This document shows, piece by piece, positions 45,094-54,237 of a DNA stretch of 64,000 bases (position 1 is its first letter; the number at the start of each line of letters is the position of its first letter). This DNA is from Xanthomonas sp. F10 (GTDB lineage Bacteria; Pseudomonadota; Gammaproteobacteria; Xanthomonadales; Xanthomonadaceae). Both the position numbers and the translations under genes were made by a program. Below the pieces are notes generated by a model. It was not told where the DNA came from. It made no database searches and saw only the letters and a program-made list of their open reading frames with translations. The stretch covers positions 338,456 to 402,455 of the forward strand of contig NZ_JACHNP010000001.1 in the NCBI RefSeq assembly GCF_014206815.1, read 5' to 3'.

Positions 45094-46314
45094 GTGTCCC
45101 TTCATCCCATTCTCTCCAGCCTGCGCAACCACCGCGTCGCGGCCAGCCTGATCGTGCTGGAAATCGCCTTCAGCTGCGCTGTGGTCTGCAATGCGCTGTT
45201 CCTGATCGACCAACGGCTCGAGCGCATGCACCGGCCCAGCGGCGTCGCCGAGCAGGAGCTGGTGCAACTGCGCACCCGCAGCGTGGTCAAGGACGGCAAC
45301 AGCGCCGCATTGACCCAGTCCGATCTGGACGCGCTGCGGCGCATTCCCGGCGTGCGCGATGCCAGCAGCATCAACATGGCGCTGTTCGGCGATTCGATCG
45401 GCTACAGCGGCGTGTCACTGCAGCCGGACCAGGAGCGCAGCACCCTGCATGCCGTGCACTACTTCGGCGATGCGCATCTGCTCGACACCTTGGGGCTGCG
45501 CCTGATCGCCGGACGCGGTTTCCGCGCCGACGAATTCGTCGACGAAGCGCAGTTGACCAGCACCGTCGACAAGCGCGCGCCGCCGGCGGTGATTCTTAGC
45601 CAGGCGCTGGCGCAGCGCCTGTTCCCCGGCCGGGACGCGGTCGGCCGCAAACTCTATGTGTTCGGCGAACATCGCGTGGTTGGCGTGGTCGAGCGCCTGG
45701 TGCAGCCGCGCGACATGGGCGCCGAGTCCCAGTACGACTTCGCCATGCTGTTCCCGGTGAACGTGGCCTCCTCCAGGAGCACCTACCTGCTGCGCGTACG
45801 CGACCCGGCGCAACGCGAGGCGGTGCTGCGGCAGGCCAAGGCGGTGCTGCAGCAGCAGGGCCCACGGCGCATGGTCAGGAGCGCCAAGACCCTGGAGCAG
45901 GCGCGCGCGGACTACTACCGCAGCGACCAGGCGATGGCCTGGCTACTGGTGGGCGTGAGCGCGGCGCTGCTGCTGGTCACCGCGCTGGGCATCGTCGGCC
46001 TGACCAGTTTCTGGGTGCAGCAGCGCACCAAGCAGATCGGCATCCGCCGTGCGCTCGGCGCCACCTGCACGCAGATCCTGCGGCATTTCCAGCTGGAGAA
46101 CTTTCTGCTCGCCAGTACCGGCATCGTGCTCGGCATGCTGCTGGCCTACGCCGCCAACCTGTACCTGATGAGCGCCTACGAGTTGCCGCGGCTGCCGTTG
46201 TGGTACCTGCCGGTCGGCGCGGTGGTGCTGTGGCTGCTCGGCCAGCTCGCGGTGCTGCCGCCCGCGCGCCGCGCCGCCGCGGTGCCGCCGGCGGTGGCCA
46301 CGCGCAGTGTCTGA
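45094..46314 (+). CDS. FtsX/MacB-type ABC permease, B-type, pair 4
   Basis: This 406-aa B-type permease opens (GTG start) MSLHPILSSLRNHRVAASLIVLEIAFSCAV. Its coupling loop is FWVQQRTKQIGIRRALGATC; the usual Arg after GAT is Cys. It shares ENFLLASTGIVLGMLLAYA with pair 3 B. The 37-bp spacer after its A partner is short. It is the only gene of the array that I place at a GTG. Confidence 0.86.
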   Translation: MSLHPILSSLRNHRVAASLIVLEIAFSCAVVCNALFLIDQRLERMHRPSGVAEQELVQLRTRSVVKDGNSAALTQSDLDALRRIPGVRDASSINMALFGDSIGYSGVSLQPDQERSTLHAVHYFGDAHLLDTLGLRLIAGRGFRADEFVDEAQLTSTVDKRAPPAVILSQALAQRLFPGRDAVGRKLYVFGEHRVVGVVERLVQPRDMGAESQYDFAMLFPVNVASSRSTYLLRVRDPAQREAVLRQAKAVLQQQGPRRMVRSAKTLEQARADYYRSDQAMAWLLVGVSAALLLVTALGIVGLTSFWVQQRTKQIGIRRALGATCTQILRHFQLENFLLASTGIVLGMLLAYAANLYLMSAYELPRLPLWYLPVGAVVLWLLGQLAVLPPARRAAAVPPAVATRSV

Positions 46315-46350
46315 GCGAGCGCGGCCCCCCATCGAGCGAGGAGACGCGGG

Positions 46351-47682
46351 ATGCTGAACTATTACCTGCCGCTGGCCTGGCGCAGCCTGCTGCGCACGCC
46401 GGTCGCCACTGCGTTGATGGTGCTGGCGATCGGCCTGGGCATCGGCGCGAGCATGACCATGCTGACGGTGCTGCACGTGATGTCGCGCGATCCGCTGCCA
46501 GGCAAGAGCGATGCGCTCTACACCCCGCACCTGGATCCGTTGCCGTCCAGCTATCCAGAAAACCACGAGTGGGGCGATCCGGCCGACAACCTCACATGGC
46601 CCGACGCCATGGCGCTGCTACGCGCCGCACCCGCCACGCCGCAGGCGGCGATGGCCGGCGGACAGGTCTTGCTGTGGCCGCCGCGCGCGGCGCAAGCGCC
46701 GCTCGACCTGAGCGGCCGCTACACCAGCGCCGGGTTCTTCGCCCTGTTCGGCATCCCCTTGCAGCGCGGCCACGGCTGGAGCGCGGCGGACGACCAAAGC
46801 CACGCCCGCGTCATCGTGCTGAGCCGCACCCTGGCCAACACCCTGTTCGGCGCGCGCGATCCGATCGGCCAGCGGGTGGCGCTGGGGGAAAAGCGCATCG
46901 GCTTCCAGGTGATCGGCGTGACCGGCCAATGGGATCCGCAACCGCTGTTCTACGCCGACCCTGGCAGCAAGGGCAGTTTCGGCCAGCGCGACGATTTCTT
47001 CCTGCCCCTGTCGACCGCGATGGAACTGGCACTGGACGTCAACAGCAACATCAGCAGCTGGAACAGCTTCAACGGCGACGACGCGGCGCGACGCAAGGAT
47101 CCGTCGACCAGCTGGCTGCAGTTCTGGGTGCGCCTGGACACGCCGCAGCAGGTCGCCGCCTACCAGCGCCTGCTCTACGACTACGCCGCGACACAGCACG
47201 CCAGCGGCCGCTTCCAGCGGCCGCCGGAGCGGGCGCGCCTGTATGCGTTGATGGACTGGCTGCGCCACCTGCGGATGGTGCCCGACGATGTGCGCCTGCA
47301 GACGCTGCTGGCGCTGGGTTTCCTGTGGATCTGCCTGGTCAACGTGATCGCCTTGCTGCTGGCGAAATTCCTGCGCCGCGGCGGCGAGATCGGCGTGCGG
47401 CGCGCGCTCGGTGCCCGCCGCGGCCACGTGTTCCTGCAGTTCGGCAGCGAGGCCGCGCTGATCGGACTGCTCGGTGGCGCAGTGGGCATCGCCATCGCCG
47501 AACTGGGTCTGTGGAGCGTGCGGCAGCGCCCGGACGACTACGCCAGGTTGGCGCGGATGGACCTGCAAATGCTGCTCGCCACCGTGGCACTGGCGGTGAT
47601 CGCCGCACTGCTGGCGGGCCTGCTGCCCGCCTGGCGGGCCAGCCGGATCGACCCCGCCCTGCAGATCAAGGACCTGACATGA
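46351..47682 (+). CDS. FtsX/MacB-type ABC permease, A-type, pair 5
   Basis: This 443-aa A-type permease opens MLNYYLPLAWRSLLRTPVATALM and is the most divergent A subunit. It lacks the periplasmic cysteine pair; the equivalent segment reads NISSWNSFNGDD…PSTSW. Its coupling motif is GGEIGVRRALGARRGHV, losing the GAS. GAGGAGA stands ahead of the ATG as a good ribosome-binding site. Its stop overlaps the pair-5 B start (ATGA). Confidence 0.88.
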   Translation: MLNYYLPLAWRSLLRTPVATALMVLAIGLGIGASMTMLTVLHVMSRDPLPGKSDALYTPHLDPLPSSYPENHEWGDPADNLTWPDAMALLRAAPATPQAAMAGGQVLLWPPRAAQAPLDLSGRYTSAGFFALFGIPLQRGHGWSAADDQSHARVIVLSRTLANTLFGARDPIGQRVALGEKRIGFQVIGVTGQWDPQPLFYADPGSKGSFGQRDDFFLPLSTAMELALDVNSNISSWNSFNGDDAARRKDPSTSWLQFWVRLDTPQQVAAYQRLLYDYAATQHASGRFQRPPERARLYALMDWLRHLRMVPDDVRLQTLLALGFLWICLVNVIALLLAKFLRRGGEIGVRRALGARRGHVFLQFGSEAALIGLLGGAVGIAIAELGLWSVRQRPDDYARLARMDLQMLLATVALAVIAALLAGLLPAWRASRIDPALQIKDLT

Positions 47683-48914
47683 ATCTGCCAATCCGTCCCA
47701 TCCTCTCCAGCCTGCAGCATCACCGCCTGACCGCCGCGCTGCTGGCGCTGCAGGTCGCGCTGACCTGCGCCTTCGTCGCCAACGCCGTGTTCCTGATCGA
47801 TGGGCGCATCGAACGTCTGCGGGTCTCCAGCGGCTTGCCCGAGGAAGAACTTTCGCTGATCTCGGTGCGCGGCGTCCAGAGCGATGGCAACGCGCTGGCC
47901 CAGCAACAATCCGATCTGCGGGCGTTGCGCAGCATTCCCGGTGTCACCGCGGCCGCCGCGATCGGCTTCAGCCTGCCGCTGTCCGGCGGCGCCAACGACT
48001 ATGGCGGTTGCCCCGACCGGCAGACGCTGGACCGCGCGATGGCGCAGCAGTCGATGGACAATACAGGGTGCATCCAGGCCACGTATTACTCCGGCTCGCC
48101 CGGTTTCGTGCAGGCCATGGGCGCGCACCTGGTCGCTGGCCGCGACTTCCGTGCCGACGAATATTCCACCGCCACACCGAGCGCCGTGATCGTCACCCGC
48201 GCGCTGGCGCGGCAACTGTGGCCAGGTCAACCTGCGGTCGGCAAAACGCTGTATGGCGGAGTCCACGGCGCCATCGTCGTCGGTGTCGTCGACGATCTGC
48301 TGCGCACGACGCTGCGCGGCGCAGCGGTCGACCATCTGGCCGCGCTGTCGCCGCAGCTGCCCGCGGGCAACCAGGTGCAATACCTGTTGCGCAGCGCGCC
48401 GCAGGACCGCGAACGGATCCTGGCCGCAGCGGCCGGCGCGCTGGCACAGGCAGGACCGCTGCGGCTGATTCCGGCCGAAGGGCGCCGCAGCTATTCCCAG
48501 CTGCGGCAGCGCTATTTCCAGCGCGATGCCACCATGATCGGGTTGCTGCTCGCGGCGACCACCGGCCTGTTGTTCGTGACCGCCCTGGGCATCGGCGGAC
48601 TAGCCAGTTTCTGGGTGCAGCAACGCACGCGCCAGATCGGCATCCGCCGCGCCATCGGCGCGACCCGTCGCGACATCCTGCGCCATTTCCAGACCGAAAA
48701 CCTGCTGATCGTGAGCGCCGGCAGCGCCGCGGGCATGGTGCTGGCGGTGCTGCTCAATCAAGCGCTGTTGCAGCGCTACGATCTGCCACGCCTGCCGCTG
48801 GGCTACCTGCCGACCGTCGCTGCAACGCTCTTGCTGCTCGGCCAACTGGCGATCCTGGCGCCCGCCCGCCGCGCCGCCGCGGTGCCGCCGGCGGTGGCCA
48901 CGCGCAGTGTCTGA
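47679..48914 (+). CDS. FtsX/MacB-type ABC permease, B-type, pair 5
   Basis: This 411-aa B-type permease opens MNLPIRPILSSLQHHRLTAALLALQVALTCAF. Its coupling loop FWVQQRTRQIGIRRAIGATR has Ile in place of the otherwise invariant Leu. The periplasmic domain has two cysteines of its own (YGGCPDR, NTGCIQ). It ends PPAVATRSV like pair 4 B. It is the last permease; the two-component genes begin 102 bp later. Confidence 0.88.
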   Translation: MNLPIRPILSSLQHHRLTAALLALQVALTCAFVANAVFLIDGRIERLRVSSGLPEEELSLISVRGVQSDGNALAQQQSDLRALRSIPGVTAAAAIGFSLPLSGGANDYGGCPDRQTLDRAMAQQSMDNTGCIQATYYSGSPGFVQAMGAHLVAGRDFRADEYSTATPSAVIVTRALARQLWPGQPAVGKTLYGGVHGAIVVGVVDDLLRTTLRGAAVDHLAALSPQLPAGNQVQYLLRSAPQDRERILAAAAGALAQAGPLRLIPAEGRRSYSQLRQRYFQRDATMIGLLLAATTGLLFVTALGIGGLASFWVQQRTRQIGIRRAIGATRRDILRHFQTENLLIVSAGSAAGMVLAVLLNQALLQRYDLPRLPLGYLPTVAATLLLLGQLAILAPARRAAAVPPAVATRSV

Positions 48915-49016
48915 GGCGCCGATGCACGCAGGCACGACAAGCCGCGCGCGGACTGCGATGATGCCGCCTGGTCCGTTTTTCTTCGCCAGCGCGCCCGCCC
49001 GCGCCCAAGGTGCACG

Positions 49017-50354
49017 ATGCCCTGCCTCCTGATCATCGACGACAACCCCGCGGTCGCCACCGCGCTGGAAGTGCTGTTCTCCCTGCACGACATCGACACC
49101 GTCTACGCCGACAGCCCGCAGGCCGGCCTGCAGCGCCTGAGCGAGGGCGACATCGACCTGGTGCTGCAGGACATGAACTTCACCGCCGACACCACCTCCG
49201 GCGAGGAAGGCGTGGCCCTGTTCGATGCGATCCGCGCGCGCCACCCGGACCTGCCGGTGATCCTGCTGACCGCCTGGACCCAGCTCAGCAGCGCGGTGGA
49301 ACTGGTCAAGGCCGGCGCCGCCGACTACCTGGCCAAGCCCTGGGACGACCGCAAGCTGCTGACCACGGTCAACAACCTGCTGGAACTGTCCGAGACCCGC
49401 CGCGAACTGGAGCGCCGCCGCGACGGCGAGCGCCGCCACCGCCAGCAGCTGGCGCAGCGCTACGACCTGTGCGGCGCGGTGTTCGCCGACCCCGCCAGCG
49501 AGCGCGCGATCGCCCTGGCCTGCCAGGTCGCGCGCTCGGAACTGCCGGTGCTGATCACCGGCCCCAACGGCAGCGGCAAGGAGAAGATCGCGCAGATCAT
49601 CCAAGCCAACTCCTCGGTGCGGCGCGGCCCGTTCGTGGCGCTGAACTGCGGCGCGATCCCGGCCGAATTGATCGAGGCCGAGCTGTTCGGCGCCGAGGCC
49701 GGCGCCTACACCGGCGCCAACAAGGTGCGCGAGGGCAAGTTCGAGGCCGCCGACGGCGGCACCCTGTTCCTGGACGAGATCGGCAACCTGTCGCTGGCCG
49801 GGCAGATGAAGCTGCTGCGGGTGCTGGAGACCGGCCGCTTCGAGCGCCTGGGCTCCAACCGCGAGCGGCAGGTCAAGGTGCGGGTGATCAGCGCCACCAA
49901 TGCCGACCTGACCGCGATGATCCGCGAGGGCACGTTCCGCGAGGATCTGTACTACCGGCTCAACGCGGTGGAACTGTCGCTGCCGGCGCTGGCCGAGCGC
50001 CCCGGCGACATCGTGCCGCTGGCCGAGCACTTCCTGTCCGGCGACAAGCCGCTGTCGGCCGGCGCCTGCCAGGCGCTGCAGCGCCACGCCTGGCCCGGCA
50101 ACGTGCGCGAACTGCGCAACGTGGTGCAGCGCGCCGAACTGCTGGCCGGCGGCACACAGATCGAGGCCACCGACCTCAACCTGCCGAAGCCGGCAGCGCC
50201 GCGCGTGACCGCCGCCGCCGAACCCGATCGCGAGCGCATCGTGGCGGAACTGGGCCGTGCGCACGGCGTCATCGCCCAGGCCGCCGCCGAACTGGGCATG
50301 AGCCGGCAGGCGCTGTACCGGCGCATGGACCGCTACGGCATCCCGCGCGAATGA
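49017..50354 (+). CDS. NtrC-type sigma-54 response regulator
   Basis: This 445-aa enhancer-binding protein has a receiver domain (acidic pocket IIDDN, phosphoacceptor D52, T85, K107). Its AAA+ domain has Walker A GPNGSGKE (182-189), the sigma-54 contact loop GAYTGA (229-234, Tyr in place of the usual Phe) and Walker B GGTLFLDEIG. A C-terminal Fis HTH follows (IAQAAAELGMSRQALYRRM). It is the obvious activator of the sigma-54 promoter at 33812. It overlaps the kinase gene by ATGA. Confidence 0.94.
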   Translation: MPCLLIIDDNPAVATALEVLFSLHDIDTVYADSPQAGLQRLSEGDIDLVLQDMNFTADTTSGEEGVALFDAIRARHPDLPVILLTAWTQLSSAVELVKAGAADYLAKPWDDRKLLTTVNNLLELSETRRELERRRDGERRHRQQLAQRYDLCGAVFADPASERAIALACQVARSELPVLITGPNGSGKEKIAQIIQANSSVRRGPFVALNCGAIPAELIEAELFGAEAGAYTGANKVREGKFEAADGGTLFLDEIGNLSLAGQMKLLRVLETGRFERLGSNRERQVKVRVISATNADLTAMIREGTFREDLYYRLNAVELSLPALAERPGDIVPLAEHFLSGDKPLSAGACQALQRHAWPGNVRELRNVVQRAELLAGGTQIEATDLNLPKPAAPRVTAAAEPDRERIVAELGRAHGVIAQAAAELGMSRQALYRRMDRYGIPRE

Positions 50355-51706
50355 AACTGCGCCGCTCCTTCACCGTCATGCTGTTCCTGCGCCTGCTGCC
50401 GGTGCTGGCGCTGGCCGCCGCCTTGCCGTGGTTGCTGGCCTACTGGATGGACCGCGGCTGGGAAGTGGTGACGGCCTCGGCGCTGGCCCTGCTGCTGTTG
50501 ATGTGGTGGACCCTGCGCCGTGCCACCGCGCCGATGCGCTCGCTGTTCCGCGCCCTGGCCGGCACCGTCAGCAGCTACCGCGACGGCGAATACAACTTCG
50601 GCGTGCACTGGCGCGGCGACGACGAACTCGGCGAGATGGTCGCCGCACACGCCCAGCTCGGCGAGATCCTGCGCGAGCAGCGCCAGGGCCTGGCGCAGCG
50701 CGAACTGATGCTCGACACCATGGTGCAGAACACCCCGGTGGCGATGCTGCTCACCTCCAAGGGCGGCGACGGCCTGCGCCGCGTGGTGTTCTCCAACCTG
50801 GCCGCGCGCAAGCTGCTGCACAGCGGCTGGAAGCTGGAAGGCCAGCGCCTGGACGACCTGCTGCTGGGCGTGCCGGCGCCGCTGCGCGAGGCCATCTCGC
50901 GCGGCGGCGACAGCCTGTTCGCCATCGAGGGCGGCGACGAAGATCCGGACGAGGAACAGATCTACCACCTGTCGCAGCGCCGCTTCCATCTCAACGGCCG
51001 CCCGCACGAGCTGCTGCTGATCCGCCTGCTCACCGCCGAGTTGCGTCGCCAGGAAGTGCACACCTGGAAGAAGGTGATCCGGGTCATCAGCCACGAGCTC
51101 AACAACTCGCTGGCGCCGATCGCCTCGCTGGCGCACTCCGGTGCCGAGCTGGTGCGGCGGCAGAAGGTGGAAAGGCTGGAAGAGGTGTTCGGCACCATCG
51201 AGGAACGCGCGCGGCATCTGGAGGGCTTCATCCGCGGCTACGCGCGCTTCGCCAAGCTGCCGCAGCCGCAGCTGCAGACCGTGCACTGGGCGCAGTTCCT
51301 GGCCGGGCTGCAGCAGCACATCCCGTTCGCGCTGGAACTGGAGGCGCCGGACCTGCACAGCCGCGTCGATCCGGCACAACTGCAGCAGGCCCTGCTCAAC
51401 CTGGTCAAGAACGCGCACGAATCCCTGCCCGAGGGGCAGACACCGGCCGATGGCGTGCGGGTGCGCGTGTCCACCCGCCCGGACTGGCTGCGCCTGGAAG
51501 TGCTGGACCGCGGCAGCGGCATGAACGAAGCAGTGCTGCACAACGCCCTGATGCCGTTCTATTCGACCAAGCGCAACGGCACCGGCCTGGGCCTTGCCCT
51601 GACCCGCGAGATCGTCGAGGCCCACGGCGGCCGCCTGTCGCTGCACAACCGCGACGAAGGCGGATTGTGCGTGACCGTGCAACTGCCGCAGGGGGAGCGC
51701 GGCTGA
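50351..51706 (+). CDS. Sensor histidine kinase (NtrY/PAS type)
   Basis: This 451-aa membrane kinase has two N-terminal TMs (~11-33 and ~38-54) with almost no periplasmic loop, so it may sense within the membrane. A HAMP-like linker, a PAS-like domain (~120-230), the phosphoacceptor H248 (VISHELNNSLAPIASL), N-box LLNLVKNAHES, G1 DRGSGMN and G2 NGTGLGLALT follow. The HELNN signature is that of NtrY/BaeS-like kinases paired with NtrC regulators. It is translationally coupled to the activator. Confidence 0.93.
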   Translation: MKLRRSFTVMLFLRLLPVLALAAALPWLLAYWMDRGWEVVTASALALLLLMWWTLRRATAPMRSLFRALAGTVSSYRDGEYNFGVHWRGDDELGEMVAAHAQLGEILREQRQGLAQRELMLDTMVQNTPVAMLLTSKGGDGLRRVVFSNLAARKLLHSGWKLEGQRLDDLLLGVPAPLREAISRGGDSLFAIEGGDEDPDEEQIYHLSQRRFHLNGRPHELLLIRLLTAELRRQEVHTWKKVIRVISHELNNSLAPIASLAHSGAELVRRQKVERLEEVFGTIEERARHLEGFIRGYARFAKLPQPQLQTVHWAQFLAGLQQHIPFALELEAPDLHSRVDPAQLQQALLNLVKNAHESLPEGQTPADGVRVRVSTRPDWLRLEVLDRGSGMNEAVLHNALMPFYSTKRNGTGLGLALTREIVEAHGGRLSLHNRDEGGLCVTVQLPQGERG

Positions 51707-51712
51707 TTTTTT

Positions 51713-51752
51713 TGGGGCCGGGATTGGGGATTGGGGATTCGGGATTCGGGAT
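51713..51752. repeat. GGGATT-type repeat after the kinase gene
   Basis: The run GGGATTGGGGATTGGGGATT…CGGGATTCGGGAT follows the kinase stop. The same repeats occur near 18230, 56020, 57605 and 60310. It marks the convergent end of the transporter array. Confidence 0.7.
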
Positions 51753-51820
51753 GGAAGACCCGGCTCCCTAGGAATGCAGCGGTTGCGGCGAGCTGAGAAG
51801 CGGCGAGCCGGCCGCGAAGC

Positions 51821-52342
51821 TCAGGGCGACGGCAACGGGCAACGCATCGCCACCCGCAGGTGCATCGGGAAGCCCAGCGCGGCTTCCTGTTGCCAGGTGG
51901 CGTGCAACTGCGGTCCCCATTGCGCAGGCAACAGCTCGGCGAAGCCTTCGCTGGCGTAGAACGGGGCATTCCACGGCACATCGCGCAAGGTCGTGAGCAG
52001 CATGCACGGGAAGCCGGCCTCCACCGCGGCCGCGCGCGCATGCCGCAGCAGCGCACGACCATGACCACGGCGGCCTGCATCGGGGTCCACATCCATCTGC
52101 TGCACATGGAAGCCGTCGTCCAGCCGCCCGCCGAGCAGATAGCCGGCGCAACGGCCGTCTTCGTCCAGCGCCACCCACAGCTGCCCGCGTGCAAGCCCCG
52201 CGCGCAGCGCCTGCGCATCCAGCGTGTGCGCCGCGAACACGGCCTGTGCCGCATGGCCCTGCAACAGGGCGCCGGCGCCCCGCTCGATCTCCAGCAACCG
52301 CGCCAGCTCCTGCTCGCGCGCCAAACGAATGCGTCCGGCCAT
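51821..52342 (-). CDS. GNAT family N-acetyltransferase
   Basis: This 173-aa GNAT protein has the acetyl-CoA motif HVQQMDVDPDAGRRGHGRALLRHA, with the QxxGxG-like R-R-G-H-G loop, and the late motif NAPFYASEGFAEL. Its acceptor substrate is unknown. It starts 3 bp after the glmU stop on the same strand and is probably co-transcribed with it. Confidence 0.84.
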   Translation of the reverse strand: MAGRIRLAREQELARLLEIERGAGALLQGHAAQAVFAAHTLDAQALRAGLARGQLWVALDEDGRCAGYLLGGRLDDGFHVQQMDVDPDAGRRGHGRALLRHARAAAVEAGFPCMLLTTLRDVPWNAPFYASEGFAELLPAQWGPQLHATWQQEAALGFPMHLRVAMRCPLPSP

Positions 52343-52345
52343 GCC

Positions 52346-53713
52346 TCAGTCGCGTTTGCCCGGGCGCTTCCAGCCCTCGACCGTTTCCTGGCGCACCCGC
52401 GCCACGCTCAGCTTGCCGGCCGGCGCGCTGCGGGTGATCACCGAGCCGGCGCCGATGGTCGCACCCTCGCCGATCTCCAGCGGCGCCACCAGCGCGCTGT
52501 TGGAGCCGACGAACACGCCATCGCCGATCGATGTCTGCGACTTGTTGACCCCGTCGTAGTTGCAGGTGATGACGCCGGCGCCGATGTTGACGCCGCTGCC
52601 GATGGTGGCATCGCCCAGGTAGGTCAGGTGATTGGCCTTGCTGCCGACGCCGAGCACCGCCTTCTTGGTCTCGACGAAGTTGCCGATGTGCACGCCGTCG
52701 GCCAGCACCGTGCCCGGGCGCAGCCGCGCGAACGGGCCGATCTGCACCGCGCCCTCGGCCACCACGCCTTCCAGGTCGCAATGCGCGCGCACCTCCGTCC
52801 CTGGTCCCAGCACCACGTCCTTCAGCCGCACGAACGGGCCGATGCTGACGCCATCGCCCAGTTCCACCTCGCCCTCCAGGATCACATTGGCGTCGATGCG
52901 CACGTCGTGGCCGGCGCGCACGCGGCCGCGCTGGTCCAGGCGGCTCGGGTCGATCAGTTGCACGCCCTGTTCGCACAGCGCCCGCGCCGCGCGCAGTTGC
53001 CAGGCGCGTTCCAGCTGCGCCAGCTGCCACGGGTCGTTGGCGCCCTCGGCCTCGATCGGATCGGCCACCAGCACCATTTCCGCCGGGGTGAACTCGGCGG
53101 CGGCGGCAGCGAACACGTCGGTCAGGTAGTACTCGCCCTGCGCGTTGTCGTTGCGCAGCTGCGCCAGCCAGCGCCGCAGCGCGGTGGATTCGGCGGTGAC
53201 GATGCCGGTATTGATGGTGCGGATGCGCCGCTGCTCGTCGTCGGCATCCTTCTGCTCGACGATCGCCGCGACCTTGCCGGCGGCGTCGCGCACGATGCGG
53301 CCATAGCCGGTGGGATCCTCCGGTTCGGCGACCAGCACCGCCACGCGTCCCGGCGCATGCAGCAAGCGGGTCAGGGTCTCGGCGCGGATCAGCGGCACGT
53401 CGCCGTACAGCACCAGCACCGTGGCCGCGTCGGGCACGGCCGCCATCGCCTGCTGCACCGCGTGGCCGGTGCCCAGCTGTTGCGCCTGCTCGGCCCACAG
53501 CAGATCCGGCTGGTCGGCGAAGGCCGCCAGCACTTCCTCGCCGCCGTGGCCATGGACGATGTGGATCGCATCGGGCTGCAGGTGGCGCGCGGTCTCGATC
53601 ACATGCGCCAGCATCGGCCGGCCCGCGATCGGCTGCAGCACCTTGGGCTTGACCGACTTCATCCGCTTGCCCGCGCCGGCGGCGAGGATCACGACATGCA
53701 GGGGCAGGCTCAT
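52346..53713 (-). CDS. glmU: Bifunctional GlcNAc-1-P uridyltransferase / GlcN-1-P acetyltransferase
   Basis: This 455-aa enzyme makes UDP-GlcNAc for peptidoglycan and LPS. The N-terminal Rossmann-like pyrophosphorylase ([30 protein letters not shown]) leads into a left-handed beta-helix acetyltransferase (~250-455) with [13 protein letters not shown] and [14 protein letters not shown]. The usual G-x-G-T-R-M loop reads GAGKRM here. The start at 53713 matches the family length. In the usual arrangement glmS would follow nearby. Confidence 0.95.
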   Translation of the reverse strand: MSLPLHVVILAAGAGKRMKSVKPKVLQPIAGRPMLAHVIETARHLQPDAIHIVHGHGGEEVLAAFADQPDLLWAEQAQQLGTGHAVQQAMAAVPDAATVLVLYGDVPLIRAETLTRLLHAPGRVAVLVAEPEDPTGYGRIVRDAAGKVAAIVEQKDADDEQRRIRTINTGIVTAESTALRRWLAQLRNDNAQGEYYLTDVFAAAAAEFTPAEMVLVADPIEAEGANDPWQLAQLERAWQLRAARALCEQGVQLIDPSRLDQRGRVRAGHDVRIDANVILEGEVELGDGVSIGPFVRLKDVVLGPGTEVRAHCDLEGVVAEGAVQIGPFARLRPGTVLADGVHIGNFVETKKAVLGVGSKANHLTYLGDATIGSGVNIGAGVITCNYDGVNKSQTSIGDGVFVGSNSALVAPLEIGEGATIGAGSVITRSAPAGKLSVARVRQETVEGWKRPGKRD

Positions 53714-53823
53714 GGGGCGGTTCCGTTGCGGGTGGACGACGAATTCTAGAGGGTGCCGGCCGCGCTTGCCGTCACGGCCGCAGCACGCGCGGCGGGCTGC
53801 ACATCGACGCGGCAAGCGCTAGC

Positions 53824-54237
53824 ATGCGCGATCGTCTTCTCCTGCGGATGTTCATGGGTCTCCTGCGCCAGGGCAGCCAGTTCCTGCTGATCGGCCTGCT
53901 GCAATTGCTGGTCGACTGGAGCGTGTTCGTCGCCGCCACCGCGGCCGGCATGCCCACGGTCCCGGGCAACGTGCTGGGCCGCGTCTGCGGCGCCCTGCTC
54001 GGGTTCTGGCTCAACGGCCGCATCACCTTCGCCAACGGCGACGACGCGCGCCTGGGCTGGCGCCGCTTCGGCCGCTTCATGGCCATGTGGCTCGTGCTCA
54101 CCGCGCTCAGCACCTGGCTGGTGGCGCTGTGCGCGCACGCGCTTGGGCTGCGCCTGGCCTGGCTGGCCAAACCGCTGGTCGAAGGCATGCTGGCGGTGGT
54201 GTCGTTCTTCCTGGGCCGGCAGTTGGTGTATCGCTAG
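53824..54237 (+). CDS. GtrA-family membrane protein
   Basis: This 137-aa protein has four predicted TM helices. The GtrA signature is visible: FLLIGLLQLLVDWSVFVA for TM1, GNVLGRVCGALLGFWLNGRITF for TM2, and EGMLAVVSFFLGRQLVYR at the C-terminus. GtrA proteins are thought to flip lipid-linked sugars or serve exopolysaccharide and O-antigen glucosylation. It is divergent from glmU; no glycosyltransferase partner is adjacent. Confidence 0.85.
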   Translation: MRDRLLLRMFMGLLRQGSQFLLIGLLQLLVDWSVFVAATAAGMPTVPGNVLGRVCGALLGFWLNGRITFANGDDARLGWRRFGRFMAMWLVLTALSTWLVALCAHALGLRLAWLAKPLVEGMLAVVSFFLGRQLVYR

